From: Candidatus Cacconaster equifaecalis
GTDB lineage: Bacteria; Bacteroidota; Bacteroidia; Bacteroidales; UBA932
NCBI GenBank assembly: GCA_018064445.1
Contig: JAGHVE010000011.1
Coordinates: 1-46,872 of the forward strand
Reading direction: 5' to 3'
DNA: 46,872 nt
How positions within the stretch are numbered: position 1 is the first letter of the stretch; each line of letters starts with the position of its first letter. The position numbers and the translations under genes were made by a program. Of this stretch, positions 1 through 7,695 are shown in pieces. The notes under the pieces were generated by a model. It saw only the letters and a program-made list of their open reading frames with translations, searched no databases and was not told the DNA's origin.

Positions 1-141
1 GCCCTCATCACGAGGGTGCTGGGGCAATGGTCCGACAATGGAAATCTGGGGCTGGGCTTCGCGATGATGAGCGTTGTCATCATAATCTCCCTGGCGCTTC
101 AGATATTCGTTCTCAAGCCCACTACGGACAATCAGGAGTAA
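1..141 (+). CDS. C-terminal end of an integral membrane protein, possibly an MFS-type transporter (partial)
   Basis: The frame is open from the first base and stops with TAA at 139-141, giving the last 46 residues of a protein that starts outside the window. They contain one clear hydrophobic segment (about residues 18-38, ending ALQIFVL) followed by a short polar tail, KPTTDNQE. A membrane helix followed by a short cytoplasmic tail fits the end of a multi-pass transporter such as an MFS permease, but no family-specific motif is visible, so the family is a guess. It runs towards ruvA, and the two stop codons are only 5 bp apart, so the genes are convergent. Confidence 0.55.
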   Translation, partial: ALITRVLGQWSDNGNLGLGFAMMSVVIIISLALQIFVLKPTTDNQE

Positions 142-146
142 TCTTC

Positions 147-743
147 TTACAGCATTTTCAACGCCTTCTTTATCAGGGCCTCGATAGTGATGTCGGGGGT
201 CTGCTGAAGGATGGCGGAAAGAACCTTTTCAACGGCAGGCCTTGAGAAACCGAGAAGCACAAGGGCGCTGCGGGCCTCCTCCCTGACGGCGGAATCCCCT
301 CCGACAGCGGCCATAACCGGCAAATCTCCGACAGCGGTCTTGTCAATCTTGTCCTTCAGCTCCAGAATTATGCGCTGGGCGCTTTTGAGACCGATGCCCT
401 TGACGGCCTTGAACCGGCCCGTGTCTCCTCCGAGGATGGCGGAGCGGGTTTCGTCGGCGGTCATTGAGGAGAGAATCATCCTCGCGGAGCCTGCACCGAT
501 GCCACTGACAGAAATAAGTTGCTGGAAGACAGCTCTTTCATCCTTAGTGAAAAATCCGAACAACTGTTCGTCATCCTCTCTGAGGTGATGGTGCGTGAAC
601 AGTTTCACCTCCTGTCCGGCGAGGGACTGGAGAGGGGAGAAGGTGGTCAGCGAAATGGCGAGTTTCCAACCTACGCCGCAGGCCTCGACAATCGCTTCGG
701 CAGGTGATATTTCGGTCAGAATGCCCTTGATATATTCGTACAT
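147..743 (-). CDS. ruvA: Holliday junction branch migration protein RuvA
   Basis: RuvA binds four-way DNA junctions as a tetramer and loads the RuvB motor for branch migration in recombinational repair. The 198-residue protein has the family length (about 190-205). It begins MYEYIKGILTEI, the typical OB-fold N-terminus (about 1-63). Helix-hairpin-helix segments follow (about 70-130, including SVSGIGAGSARMIL and VKGIGLKSAQRIILELKDK), and the C-terminal RuvB-binding domain (about 150-198) includes LVLLGFSRPAVEKVL. The ATG at 743 is preferred over an in-frame TTG three codons upstream because it matches the family start. It is divergent from sufS. ruvB and ruvC are not in the window. Confidence 0.96.
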   Translation of the reverse strand: MYEYIKGILTEISPAEAIVEACGVGWKLAISLTTFSPLQSLAGQEVKLFTHHHLREDDEQLFGFFTKDERAVFQQLISVSGIGAGSARMILSSMTADETRSAILGGDTGRFKAVKGIGLKSAQRIILELKDKIDKTAVGDLPVMAAVGGDSAVREEARSALVLLGFSRPAVEKVLSAILQQTPDITIEALIKKALKML

Positions 744-770
744 ATTGTCCAATATTTTTGTAAAAATAGT

Positions 771-778
771 TATTTTTG
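771..778 (+). promoter_or_regulatory. Bacteroidota -7 element for sufS
   Basis: TATTTTTG matches the TAnnTTTG consensus. No good TTTG is seen about 19-20 bp upstream, so the -33 element is weak. The element ends 8 bp before the sufS ATG, so the 5' leader would be only a few bases. Confidence 0.5.
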
Positions 779-786
779 CCGGATAT

Positions 787-2013
787 ATGAAAACAGAAGA
801 GATACGCGCTCAATTTCCCGGACTCACCCGTACTGTTTACGGGAAGAGACTCGTGTATCTTGACAATGCGGCGACTTCCCAGAAGCCTCTCAGCGTCCTC
901 CGGATGCAGGATTCCCTCTGCCGGGAGGCCTGCGGCAACGTCCACAGGGGTGTCCACAGGCTCAGCATCGACGCCACCGCCGCATACGAGGAGGGTCGCC
1001 GGGCAGTCCGCGATTTCATCGGGGCCCGCTCAACTGAGGAGATAATCTTCACTTCGGGGACCACCGCTTCATTCAATCTCCTGGCACACAGTTTTGTATC
1101 ACGATATGTGGGCGAAGGGGACAAGATTCTGATATCGGAGGCCGAGCATCATTCCAACATCGTTCCCTGGCAACTTGCCTGTGCGGCAGCCGGGGCCACG
1201 ATTGACGTGGTGAGGGTGGATGACAGGGGAGTCCTCGATATGGACGAGCTGTCGCGGAAACTGGACGGGCGGGTCAAATTGCTCTCAATCACCCAGATAT
1301 CCAATGTCCTCGGGGTAATCAATCCCATAAGGGAGATAATCTCCGCAGCCCACGCGAAGGGAATTCCGGTTGCGGTTGACGGGGCTCAGGGGATAGTGCA
1401 CCTGCCGGTGGACGTCTCGAAGTTGGACTGTGATTTCTATGCGTTTTCCGGACACAAGATATATGCCCCAACAGGGATTGGAATCCTGTATGGGAAAAAG
1501 GAATATCTTCAGGAGATGCCTCCGTATATGGGAGGAGGGGATATGGTGGAGACCGTCACCTTCGAAAAGACGACATACGCCCCCCTGCCTCTGAAATTTG
1601 AGGCGGGAACTCCCAATTTCGTCGCGGCATCCTGTCTGAAGCCGGCCCTTGAATTTGCTGCCGCCGTCAATTCCGACGGAGAGGCGGAGTCCTGCCGGAA
1701 AAATCATCTGGATTATCTGATGGATGAGTTGAAGAAGATGAAGGGACTGCATATCTTCGGGAACCCTGAAGCTCCGCAGCTCAAAGCCCCCGTCATAAGT
1801 TTCACGGTGGATGGCACTCATCCCTCCGACCTGGCCCAGCTGCTGGACAAGATGGGGATAGCGGTACGCAGCGGCCTGCTCTGTGCGGAACCTGTGGTGA
1901 GAAGATTTTCCGAAACGGGAATGGTACGGGTTTCGCTCGCCCCTTACAATACGATGGAAGAGTGCCGGGCTTTCGTCGACGGCCTGACCAAAGCGGTGAA
2001 AATGTTGATATGA
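787..2013 (+). CDS. sufS: SufS-type cysteine desulfurase
   Basis: PLP enzyme that removes sulfur from L-cysteine and passes it as a persulfide to SufE for Fe-S cluster assembly. The 408-residue protein has the SufS (group II) length. It has the N-terminal YLDNAATSQKP motif, the PLP lysine K224 in AFSGHK, and the reactive cysteine C366 in RSGLLCAEP, close to the corresponding E. coli positions (226 and 364). The ATG at 787 is chosen because MKTEEIRAQFPGL is the usual beginning; a longer in-frame extension reads into ruvA and is spurious. The stop overlaps the sufE start as ATGA. sufBCD are not in the window. Confidence 0.95.
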   Translation: MKTEEIRAQFPGLTRTVYGKRLVYLDNAATSQKPLSVLRMQDSLCREACGNVHRGVHRLSIDATAAYEEGRRAVRDFIGARSTEEIIFTSGTTASFNLLAHSFVSRYVGEGDKILISEAEHHSNIVPWQLACAAAGATIDVVRVDDRGVLDMDELSRKLDGRVKLLSITQISNVLGVINPIREIISAAHAKGIPVAVDGAQGIVHLPVDVSKLDCDFYAFSGHKIYAPTGIGILYGKKEYLQEMPPYMGGGDMVETVTFEKTTYAPLPLKFEAGTPNFVAASCLKPALEFAAAVNSDGEAESCRKNHLDYLMDELKKMKGLHIFGNPEAPQLKAPVISFTVDGTHPSDLAQLLDKMGIAVRSGLLCAEPVVRRFSETGMVRVSLAPYNTMEECRAFVDGLTKAVKMLI

Positions 2014-2426
2014 AAACGATTAAGGAGATAGAAGAGAGCATAGTCGAGGAATTTTCCCTCTTTTCCGACTGGATGGAGAAGTACGAATATCTGATCGAGT
2101 TGGGGAAGGAGATGCCCCTGATCGATGAAAAGGAGAAGACGGAGGAGAATCTGATAAAGGGCTGCCAGTCGAGAGTCTGGCTCTCCTGCGAGAAAAGGGA
2201 CGGATTGCTTTTTTTCAGAGCCGACAGCGACGCAATCATCACGAAAGGAATGATTTCGCTGCTGCTCAGGGTGTTCAACGGCCAGAAGCCGGAGGATATC
2301 CTCTCCGCCGACCTGGATTTCATCGATGCGATATCCCTTCGTGAGAACCTCTCCCCCACACGTGCCAACGGACTTGTCTCGATGATAGATAAAATCAGGA
2401 ATTATGCAGACGCCAACCGCTCTTGA
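2010..2426 (+). CDS. sufE: SufE sulfur acceptor
   Basis: Accepts persulfide sulfur from SufS and stimulates its turnover. The 138-residue protein has the family size. The acceptor cysteine is C52 in IKGCQSRVWL, matching E. coli SufE C51. The C-terminal half keeps the FRADSDAIITKG...LLLRVFNGQ pattern and the SPTRANGL segment. Translation starts at the ATG inside the sufS stop (ATGA), implying translational coupling. The last 23 bases overlap the next gene. Confidence 0.95.
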   Translation: MKTIKEIEESIVEEFSLFSDWMEKYEYLIELGKEMPLIDEKEKTEENLIKGCQSRVWLSCEKRDGLLFFRADSDAIITKGMISLLLRVFNGQKPEDILSADLDFIDAISLRENLSPTRANGLVSMIDKIRNYADANRS

Positions 2427-2718
2427 AGCTGACATAAAACACGCTCTGAGGTCCGTATTCGACCCTGAAATTCCGGTCAACGTCTATGATTTGGGACTGA
2501 TTTACAAAATTGACGTCGACAAGGACAACGCCGTTGCGATAGATATGACTCTCACGGCACCGAACTGCCCCATTGCAGATCAGGTTGTGGAGATGGTGCA
2601 GGAGGCGGTCAGGGACGTTCCCGGGGTGACGGACGTCAGAGTCAATCTGGTGTTCGATCCGGAATGGACCAAGGAGATGATGAGCGAGGAGGCTATGCTG
2701 GAGCTGGGGTTGCTATGA
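2404..2718 (+). CDS. Stand-alone DUF59/MIP18-family Fe-S assembly protein (SufT-like)
   Basis: The 104-residue protein is a single DUF59 (MIP18) domain, a family whose members help mature Fe-S proteins. It shows the hallmark FDPEIPVNVYDLGLIY (about 19-34) and TLTAPNCPIADQV with the conserved C55, then VRVNLVFDPEW near the end. It overlaps sufE by 23 bp and folK by an ATGA, so it belongs to the suf run. The mrp gene in this window lacks an N-terminal DUF59 domain, so this protein may supply the missing domain in trans (inference). Confidence 0.9.
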   Translation: MQTPTALEADIKHALRSVFDPEIPVNVYDLGLIYKIDVDKDNAVAIDMTLTAPNCPIADQVVEMVQEAVRDVPGVTDVRVNLVFDPEWTKEMMSEEAMLELGLL

Positions 2719-3128
2719 TTTGCCTGCTGCTTGGAACGAACCTCGGGGAGAGGGAGAAAAATCTTGCCCGGGCACGGACTCTGCTGACAGAAAAGTTGGG
2801 GGTGGTTCTGCGGTGTTCCGGGATAATGGAAACGGAGGCTGTGGGTTTTGACGGGGCCGACTTCCTGAACCAGGCTGTCTGCTTCGAGAAGGAGATGGAC
2901 CCTTTCGACCTGCTCGGAGTGACGCAGGCCTGCGAGGCGGAGATGGGACGAGCGCCGCACGCCGCCGAGTACGACAGGGAAGGGAACAGAATATACAGGG
3001 ACAGAATCATTGATATAGACATACTGACGTTCAATGATTTGCAAATATGCACGGAGAGGTTGGCGCTGCCTCACCCCCAGGTGTGGAGCCGCCCGTTCGT
3101 GGAAGAATTGATGAAACAGTTGAAATAA
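2715..3128 (+). CDS. folK: 6-hydroxymethyl-7,8-dihydropterin pyrophosphokinase
   Basis: Transfers pyrophosphate from ATP to hydroxymethyl-dihydropterin, the step before dihydropteroate synthase in folate synthesis. The 137-residue protein starts MICLLLGTNLGEREKNL, the typical xxxLGSNLGDRxxxL opening with T in place of S. It contains the RDRIIDIDILTFND box, with the two Mg-binding aspartates of the DxD pattern, and the LPHPQVWSRPFV motif. The start at 2715 lies within the preceding stop (ATGA). An in-frame upstream extension only reads through the DUF59 gene. Confidence 0.93.
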   Translation: MICLLLGTNLGEREKNLARARTLLTEKLGVVLRCSGIMETEAVGFDGADFLNQAVCFEKEMDPFDLLGVTQACEAEMGRAPHAAEYDREGNRIYRDRIIDIDILTFNDLQICTERLALPHPQVWSRPFVEELMKQLK

Positions 3129-3141
3129 AAAACATAAGACA

Positions 3142-4689
3142 ATGACACAGGAAGAAGTTTTTAAAAATCTGATTGCACACGCCAAGGAATACGGATTCAT
3201 CTTTCCTTCAAGCGAAATCTATGACGGATTGAGCGCCGTTTACGACTACGGACAGATGGGCGTTGAGATGAAAAACAACATCAAACGCTACTGGTGGGAG
3301 GCAATGGTGCATCTGAACGACAATATCGTCGGAATTGATTCTGCCATTTTCATGCATCCCCGTATCTGGGAGGCCTCAGGACACGTCGGAGCATTCAATG
3401 ACCCTCTGATTGACAACAAGGATTCCAAGAAAAGATATCGTGCCGATGTCCTGATTGAGGAATATCTTGCAAAACTCGAGGAGAAGATGAACAAGGAGGT
3501 CGAAAAGGGCCGCAGGAAATTCGGAGAGGCCTTCAACGAGGAGCAGTTCCGTGCGACCAATCCCAACGTCCTTCGCGTGAAGACCAAATATGACGAAGTT
3601 CACGCAAGGATGACGAAAGCCCTCAACGACAATGATTTGAACGAGCTTCGCCAGATTATCGTCGACTGTGAGATCGCCTGTCCCGTCAGCGGAACGAAGA
3701 ACTGGACGGATGTCCGCCAGTTCAACCTGATGTTCAGCACCCAGCTCGGCAACGTGGACGGCGGTGTGGGGACAATATATCTCCGTCCCGAAACGGCGCA
3801 GGGTATTTTCGTGAATTTCCTGAACGTCCAGAAAACGGGCCGTATGAAGATTCCTTTCGGAATCGCCCAGATCGGCAAGGCTTTCCGCAATGAGATAGTC
3901 GCCCGTCAGTTCATCTTCCGCATGAGGGAGTTCGAGCAGATGGAGATGCAGTTCTTTGTCCGTCCCGGCGAGGAGATGAAATGGTTCGAACAGTGGAAGA
4001 AGACCCGTCTTGCCTGGCACAAGGCCCTTGGGCTGGGAGATGAGAAATACCGTTATCACGACCACGAGAAACTGGCCCACTACGCAAATGCGGCCACCGA
4101 TATCGAGTTCGAGTTCCCGTTCGGATTCAAGGAGCTTGAAGGCATCCACAGCCGCACGGATTTCGACCTTGGACAGCACCAGAAATTCAGCGGAAGGAAA
4201 ATCCAGTACTTCGATCCCGAGACCAACGAAAGCTACACTCCGTATGTAATCGAGACTTCCATAGGTCTGGACCGTACTTTCCTGGCAATCCTGTCATCCT
4301 CATTCTGCACGGAAACTCTTGACAACGGAGAGGAGCGTGTTGTCCTCAGACTTCCCGCCTGCATCGCCCCCGTCAAGCTTGCAATCCTTCCCCTTGTCAA
4401 GAAGGACGGACTTCCCGAAAAGGCCCGCGAGATTATGGACGAACTGAGGTTCGATTTCAACTGCCAGTATGACGAGAAGGACTCCATCGGCAAGAGATAC
4501 CGCCGTCAGGATGCAATAGGCACCCCTTACTGCGTCACTGTCGACCACGACACTCTGACCGACGGATGCGTGACTCTGCGTGACCGCGACACGATGTCTC
4601 AGGAGAGAATTCCGATTGAAAACCTCCGCGGAATCGTTTCAGGCAAAGTGGGTATGGCTCCTCTTTTCAAGCAGATTCATAAAATCTGA
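3142..4689 (+). CDS. glyS: Glycyl-tRNA synthetase, dimeric single-chain type
   Basis: Charges tRNA-Gly with glycine. The 515-residue protein is the alpha2 class II form, as in Archaea, eukaryotes and many bacteria, not the two-subunit GlyQ/GlyS form. It begins FKNLIAHAKEYGFIFPSSEIYDG-like. It has IYLRPETAQGIFVNF, motif 2 starting at FRNEIVARQ (about residue 248) and motif 3 IGLDRTFLAIL (about 374-384). The C-terminal anticodon-binding domain includes LPACIAPVKLAILPLVKK. It lies 13 bp after folK. The glycine-cleavage gene gcvH follows but has its own promoter. Confidence 0.96.
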   Translation: MTQEEVFKNLIAHAKEYGFIFPSSEIYDGLSAVYDYGQMGVEMKNNIKRYWWEAMVHLNDNIVGIDSAIFMHPRIWEASGHVGAFNDPLIDNKDSKKRYRADVLIEEYLAKLEEKMNKEVEKGRRKFGEAFNEEQFRATNPNVLRVKTKYDEVHARMTKALNDNDLNELRQIIVDCEIACPVSGTKNWTDVRQFNLMFSTQLGNVDGGVGTIYLRPETAQGIFVNFLNVQKTGRMKIPFGIAQIGKAFRNEIVARQFIFRMREFEQMEMQFFVRPGEEMKWFEQWKKTRLAWHKALGLGDEKYRYHDHEKLAHYANAATDIEFEFPFGFKELEGIHSRTDFDLGQHQKFSGRKIQYFDPETNESYTPYVIETSIGLDRTFLAILSSSFCTETLDNGEERVVLRLPACIAPVKLAILPLVKKDGLPEKAREIMDELRFDFNCQYDEKDSIGKRYRRQDAIGTPYCVTVDHDTLTDGCVTLRDRDTMSQERIPIENLRGIVSGKVGMAPLFKQIHKI

Positions 4690-4709
4690 ATGAATTTATT
4701 ACAAAATAG

Positions 4710-4740
4710 TTGGATATTGGCAGATTATTAACTACATTTG
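4710..4740 (+). promoter_or_regulatory. Promoter of gcvH (Bacteroidota type)
   Basis: TTGG at 4710-4713, then 19 bp, then TACATTTG at 4733-4740, close to the TTTG / N19 / TAnnTTTG consensus. The gcvH ATG at 4765 would leave a leader of about 20 bases. Confidence 0.7.
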
Positions 4741-4764
4741 TATGTTGAATTTGGAAGAAAAGTA

Positions 4765-5139
4765 ATGAATACACCTGCTGAGTTGAAATATACGCAAGAC
4801 CACGAATGGGTCAGGGTTGAAGGGGACGTGGCTGTCGTCGGTATCACGGATTTTGCGCAAAGTGAATTGGGAGATATCGTGTTTGTTGACATTCAGACAG
4901 AGGGTGAGACTCTTTCAAAGGGTGACGTGTTCGGTACGATAGAGGCTGTCAAGACGGTTGCAGACGCATATATGCCTGTGTCCGGTGAAGTGGTTGAAGT
5001 CAACGCCGGATTGGACGGTGCCCCCGAGAAAGTCAACAGCGACCCTTACGGAGAGGGTTGGATGGTAAAGATCAAGTTTTCCGACGCTTCGGAGTTTGAT
5101 ACTCTTCTGTCTGCTGAGCAGTACGAAGAAATAATCTGA
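4765..5139 (+). CDS. gcvH: Glycine cleavage system H protein
   Basis: Lipoyl carrier that shuttles the aminomethyl group between the P, T and L proteins of glycine cleavage. The 124-residue protein has the family length. It starts with the usual [13 protein letters not shown] segment and carries the lipoyl lysine K63 in [33 protein letters not shown] near the C-terminus is also typical. The ATG at 4765 fits the family start; an earlier in-frame codon at 4738 falls within the promoter. gcvP and gcvT are not in the window. Confidence 0.96.
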   Translation: MNTPAELKYTQDHEWVRVEGDVAVVGITDFAQSELGDIVFVDIQTEGETLSKGDVFGTIEAVKTVADAYMPVSGEVVEVNAGLDGAPEKVNSDPYGEGWMVKIKFSDASEFDTLLSAEQYEEII

Positions 5140-5163
5140 TTTGTAAATCAAATGTGATGTGTT

Positions 5164-5197
5164 CAAGGGGGCTAAGCGAATGGCCCCCTTGGTTTTT
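5164..5197 (+). terminator. Rho-independent terminator (or attenuator) between gcvH and ychF
   Basis: CAAGGGGGC at 5164-5172 pairs perfectly with GCCCCCTTG at 5183-5191 (9 bp, 10-nt loop), and five T follow at 5193-5197. It ends only 12 bp before the ychF ATG. No TAnnTTTG element lies between hairpin and start codon, so ychF may depend on read-through. Confidence 0.85.
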
Positions 5198-5209
5198 AGA
5201 GAGATAGAT

Positions 5210-6313
5210 ATGTCATTGAAATGCGGAATAGTAGGATTGCCCAACGTCGGCAAGTCCACTCTGTTCAACTGTATCAGCAGTTCCAAGGCTCAGGCCGCCA
5301 ATTTCCCATTCTGTACAATCGAACCCAACATAGGGTCGACGGTCGTTCCTGACGAGCGGCTGAATGTCCTTTCCGAGATATGCAATCCCAAGCGGACAAT
5401 CCCGGCAACTGTCGAGATTGTGGACATAGCGGGACTTGTCAAGGGGGCCAGCAAAGGTGAGGGTCTTGGGAACCAGTTCCTTGCCAATATCCGTGAAACT
5501 GATGCAATCCTCCACGTCCTGAGGTGTTTTGACGATGAAAACGTGACACACGTCGATGGGAGCGTGGACCCTGTCCGTGACAAGGAAATCATCGATATGG
5601 AACTGCAAATCAAGGATCTGGAAACAGTTAACAACAGGATTGCCAAGGTTCAGAAACAGGCTCAGACAGGAGGGGACCGGGAGGCGAAGAAAGCCCTCGA
5701 CCTGCTGCTGAAATATCAGGCTGTTCTTGAAAAGGGGCATAATGCCCGCGAGGTTGCCGTTGAGACACCGGATGAGAAACGTCTGGCGAAGGAGTTCTGC
5801 CTGCTGACCTGCAAGCCTGTGATGTATGTGTGCAACGTGGACGAGGCTTCCGCAAAGGAGGGGAATTCATACGTAGAGGCAGTCCGCAAGGCCGTCAGCG
5901 GTGAGGAAGCACAGATTCTTGTGATAGCCGCAAAAATCGAATCCGAGATAGCCGAGCTTGAGGATTATGAGGAGAAACAGATGTTCCTTCAGGAGATTGG
6001 ACTTGAGAGGAGCGGACTGGAAAGACTTGTCCAGGGTGCATATTCATTGTTGAATCTCCAGACATTCTTCACGGCCGGTGCCGACGAATGCCGGGCCTGG
6101 ACTATCAACAAGGGGGACAAGGCCCCTCAGGCCGCGGGTGTCATCCATACTGATTTCGAGAAGGGGTTCATCAGGGCAGAGGTCATAAAGTATGAGGATT
6201 TCGTCTCTCTCAAGAGCGAATCCGCCTGTCGTGCCGTCGGAAAACTCTACAGTCAGGGAAAAGATTATGTGGTTGCTGACGGAGATATCATGCATTTCCT
6301 CTTTAATGTGTAG
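5210..6313 (+). CDS. ychF: Ribosome-associated ATPase YchF (OLA1 family)
   Basis: Obg-related P-loop NTPase that hydrolyses ATP and associates with ribosomes. The 367-residue protein matches the usual 363-367. It has the P-loop GLPNVGKST (9-17), the G3 DIAGLVKGAS box, and NVDE (about 209-212) in place of NKxD, the change that gives the family ATP preference. It ends with the C-terminal TGS domain, including GFIRAEVIKYEDF and VADGDIMHFLFNV. The start at 5210 (MSLKCGIVGLPNVG) is the family start. A longer frame from 5159 would read through the terminator hairpin and is rejected. Confidence 0.95.
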   Translation: MSLKCGIVGLPNVGKSTLFNCISSSKAQAANFPFCTIEPNIGSTVVPDERLNVLSEICNPKRTIPATVEIVDIAGLVKGASKGEGLGNQFLANIRETDAILHVLRCFDDENVTHVDGSVDPVRDKEIIDMELQIKDLETVNNRIAKVQKQAQTGGDREAKKALDLLLKYQAVLEKGHNAREVAVETPDEKRLAKEFCLLTCKPVMYVCNVDEASAKEGNSYVEAVRKAVSGEEAQILVIAAKIESEIAELEDYEEKQMFLQEIGLERSGLERLVQGAYSLLNLQTFFTAGADECRAWTINKGDKAPQAAGVIHTDFEKGFIRAEVIKYEDFVSLKSESACRAVGKLYSQGKDYVVADGDIMHFLFNV

Positions 6314-6321
6314 AAATTTCT

Positions 6322-6329
6322 TATTTTTG
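6322..6329 (+). promoter_or_regulatory. -7 element upstream of the tandem-SGNH lipoprotein gene
   Basis: TATTTTTG matches TAnnTTTG and lies just after the ychF stop, 28 bp before the ATG at 6358. A matching -33 TTTG is not apparent. Confidence 0.5.
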
Positions 6330-6357
6330 TCCCGAAATTGATATATCATAACAGAAC

Positions 6358-7689
6358 ATGAAAAAAATTCTATTGGCATTTGCTTTCGCTGCGACGATGT
6401 TGACCGCCTGCAGGGAGAAGGGCACAAATCTGGAACCTGTATCGGAACCGACGTGGTACAGCGATGAAGGTTACAGCAAGAGCATCATTTCGATGTATGA
6501 AGATTTTCCCATCTGGCAGGATAATGTGGTGATGATGGGAGACAACTATATCCACAAGGCCCCGTGGTCCGAGTTCTATGCGGACACCACTTTCAAAAAC
6601 AGGGGTGTGAGCGCCATCGGTGTGGAGCACGTGCTCTGGCAGATAGACGGGGTTGCCTCTTCAAAACCCGCAAAAATTTTCATCCAGATAGGAAACACCG
6701 ATATCGACAGGGGCGCTGCCGCCGCCGATGTGGTGAACGGAATCTGCAAGATATTTGACAGGGCCCGCAAGATATCTCCCGAAACACAACTTTACTTCAT
6801 CTCTCCAGTTTCACGTGGAGACGAAGGGGTGAAGGCCGCTGTCGGACAGGTCAACAAGTCAATGCAGGAATATGCGGGAAAGGGCCTCTTCACGTTTGTT
6901 GACGTCAATTCCGCATTGCAGCAGGGTCTTGCCGACGGTTCTTTCAGCACAGACGGGGGATATTCCCTCAATGGTGCAGGATATGAGGCTTTTGCCGCCG
7001 CTCTCGACACTTATTCAGGCAAGAACCACCAGAACAGGGCCGCTGACGGAGCGAAGCAGGGAGAATCAACCTATCACAAGACCAGGGCATCGGTATATCG
7101 CAGCATTGCCAGAACGGAGGGTCCGTGCCTAGTGATGCTTGGAGCCAGCATAGTCGAAGGCGGCCTGTGGAACGAACTGTTCCCGTTCTCTCATACCTAC
7201 AACCGTGGAATAAGCGGTGACAAGACTGATGATATTCTTGACAGAATCGCTGACGTCAAGGCTATGGCTCCTGACAAGATATTCCTTCAGGTGGGAAGAA
7301 ATGATATGGGAGGAAAGGAGACGATCGACGTGGCCGAGTGTTGGACCAAATATGAAAAGTTAATAAAGGAAATCAAGAAGGAGTTGCCCGAAACGGACTT
7401 ATATGTCCAGAGCGTGTTCCCTGTAGGCAGACAGGTCGAGTACTGTGACCAGTTCAATGCGGCGGCGCAGCAGCTCAACAAACTTCTCGAGGCGGGAGTG
7501 GAGCGCTACGGATATTTCTATCTGGATATCTGGTCCGTTCTTGCCGACGAACAGGGATATATGAAGGAGGAATATTCATACGACGGAGTTCACCTCGTTG
7601 CCGACGGTTATTTCAAGTGGGCTACAGTCTTGCTTGAAGGCGGTGGAGCAAGGCTTATGGTATTCGACAAACAATTTCAAAATAAATAA
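6358..7689 (+). CDS. Lipoprotein with two tandem SGNH/GDSL hydrolase domains, the first apparently inactive
   Basis: A 443-residue predicted lipoprotein: signal peptide with lipobox LTAC, lipid cysteine C18. Two SGNH-like domains follow. Domain 1 (about 40-225) has GDN (61-63) where block I would have GDS, IGNTDI where GxND is expected, and DGGYSLNGAGY near 198-208 with no histidine at the block V position. Domain 2 (about 235-440) keeps a block I serine in MLGAS (S264), the block II glycine in NRGISGD, block III GRND (313-316) and block V DGVH (D409, H412), so its triad is intact. The family hydrolyses esters, often acetyl groups on glycans or lipids; the substrate here is unknown. It lies 6 bp upstream of aspS and may be co-transcribed with it. 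Confidence 0.85.
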   Translation: MKKILLAFAFAATMLTACREKGTNLEPVSEPTWYSDEGYSKSIISMYEDFPIWQDNVVMMGDNYIHKAPWSEFYADTTFKNRGVSAIGVEHVLWQIDGVASSKPAKIFIQIGNTDIDRGAAAADVVNGICKIFDRARKISPETQLYFISPVSRGDEGVKAAVGQVNKSMQEYAGKGLFTFVDVNSALQQGLADGSFSTDGGYSLNGAGYEAFAAALDTYSGKNHQNRAADGAKQGESTYHKTRASVYRSIARTEGPCLVMLGASIVEGGLWNELFPFSHTYNRGISGDKTDDILDRIADVKAMAPDKIFLQVGRNDMGGKETIDVAECWTKYEKLIKEIKKELPETDLYVQSVFPVGRQVEYCDQFNAAAQQLNKLLEAGVERYGYFYLDIWSVLADEQGYMKEEYSYDGVHLVADGYFKWATVLLEGGGARLMVFDKQFQNK

Positions 7690-7695
7690 GGAAAA

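Noticed and set aside
595-786. In-frame extension of sufS upstream of 787
   Set aside because: It would overlap ruvA and the promoter; the family start is at 787.
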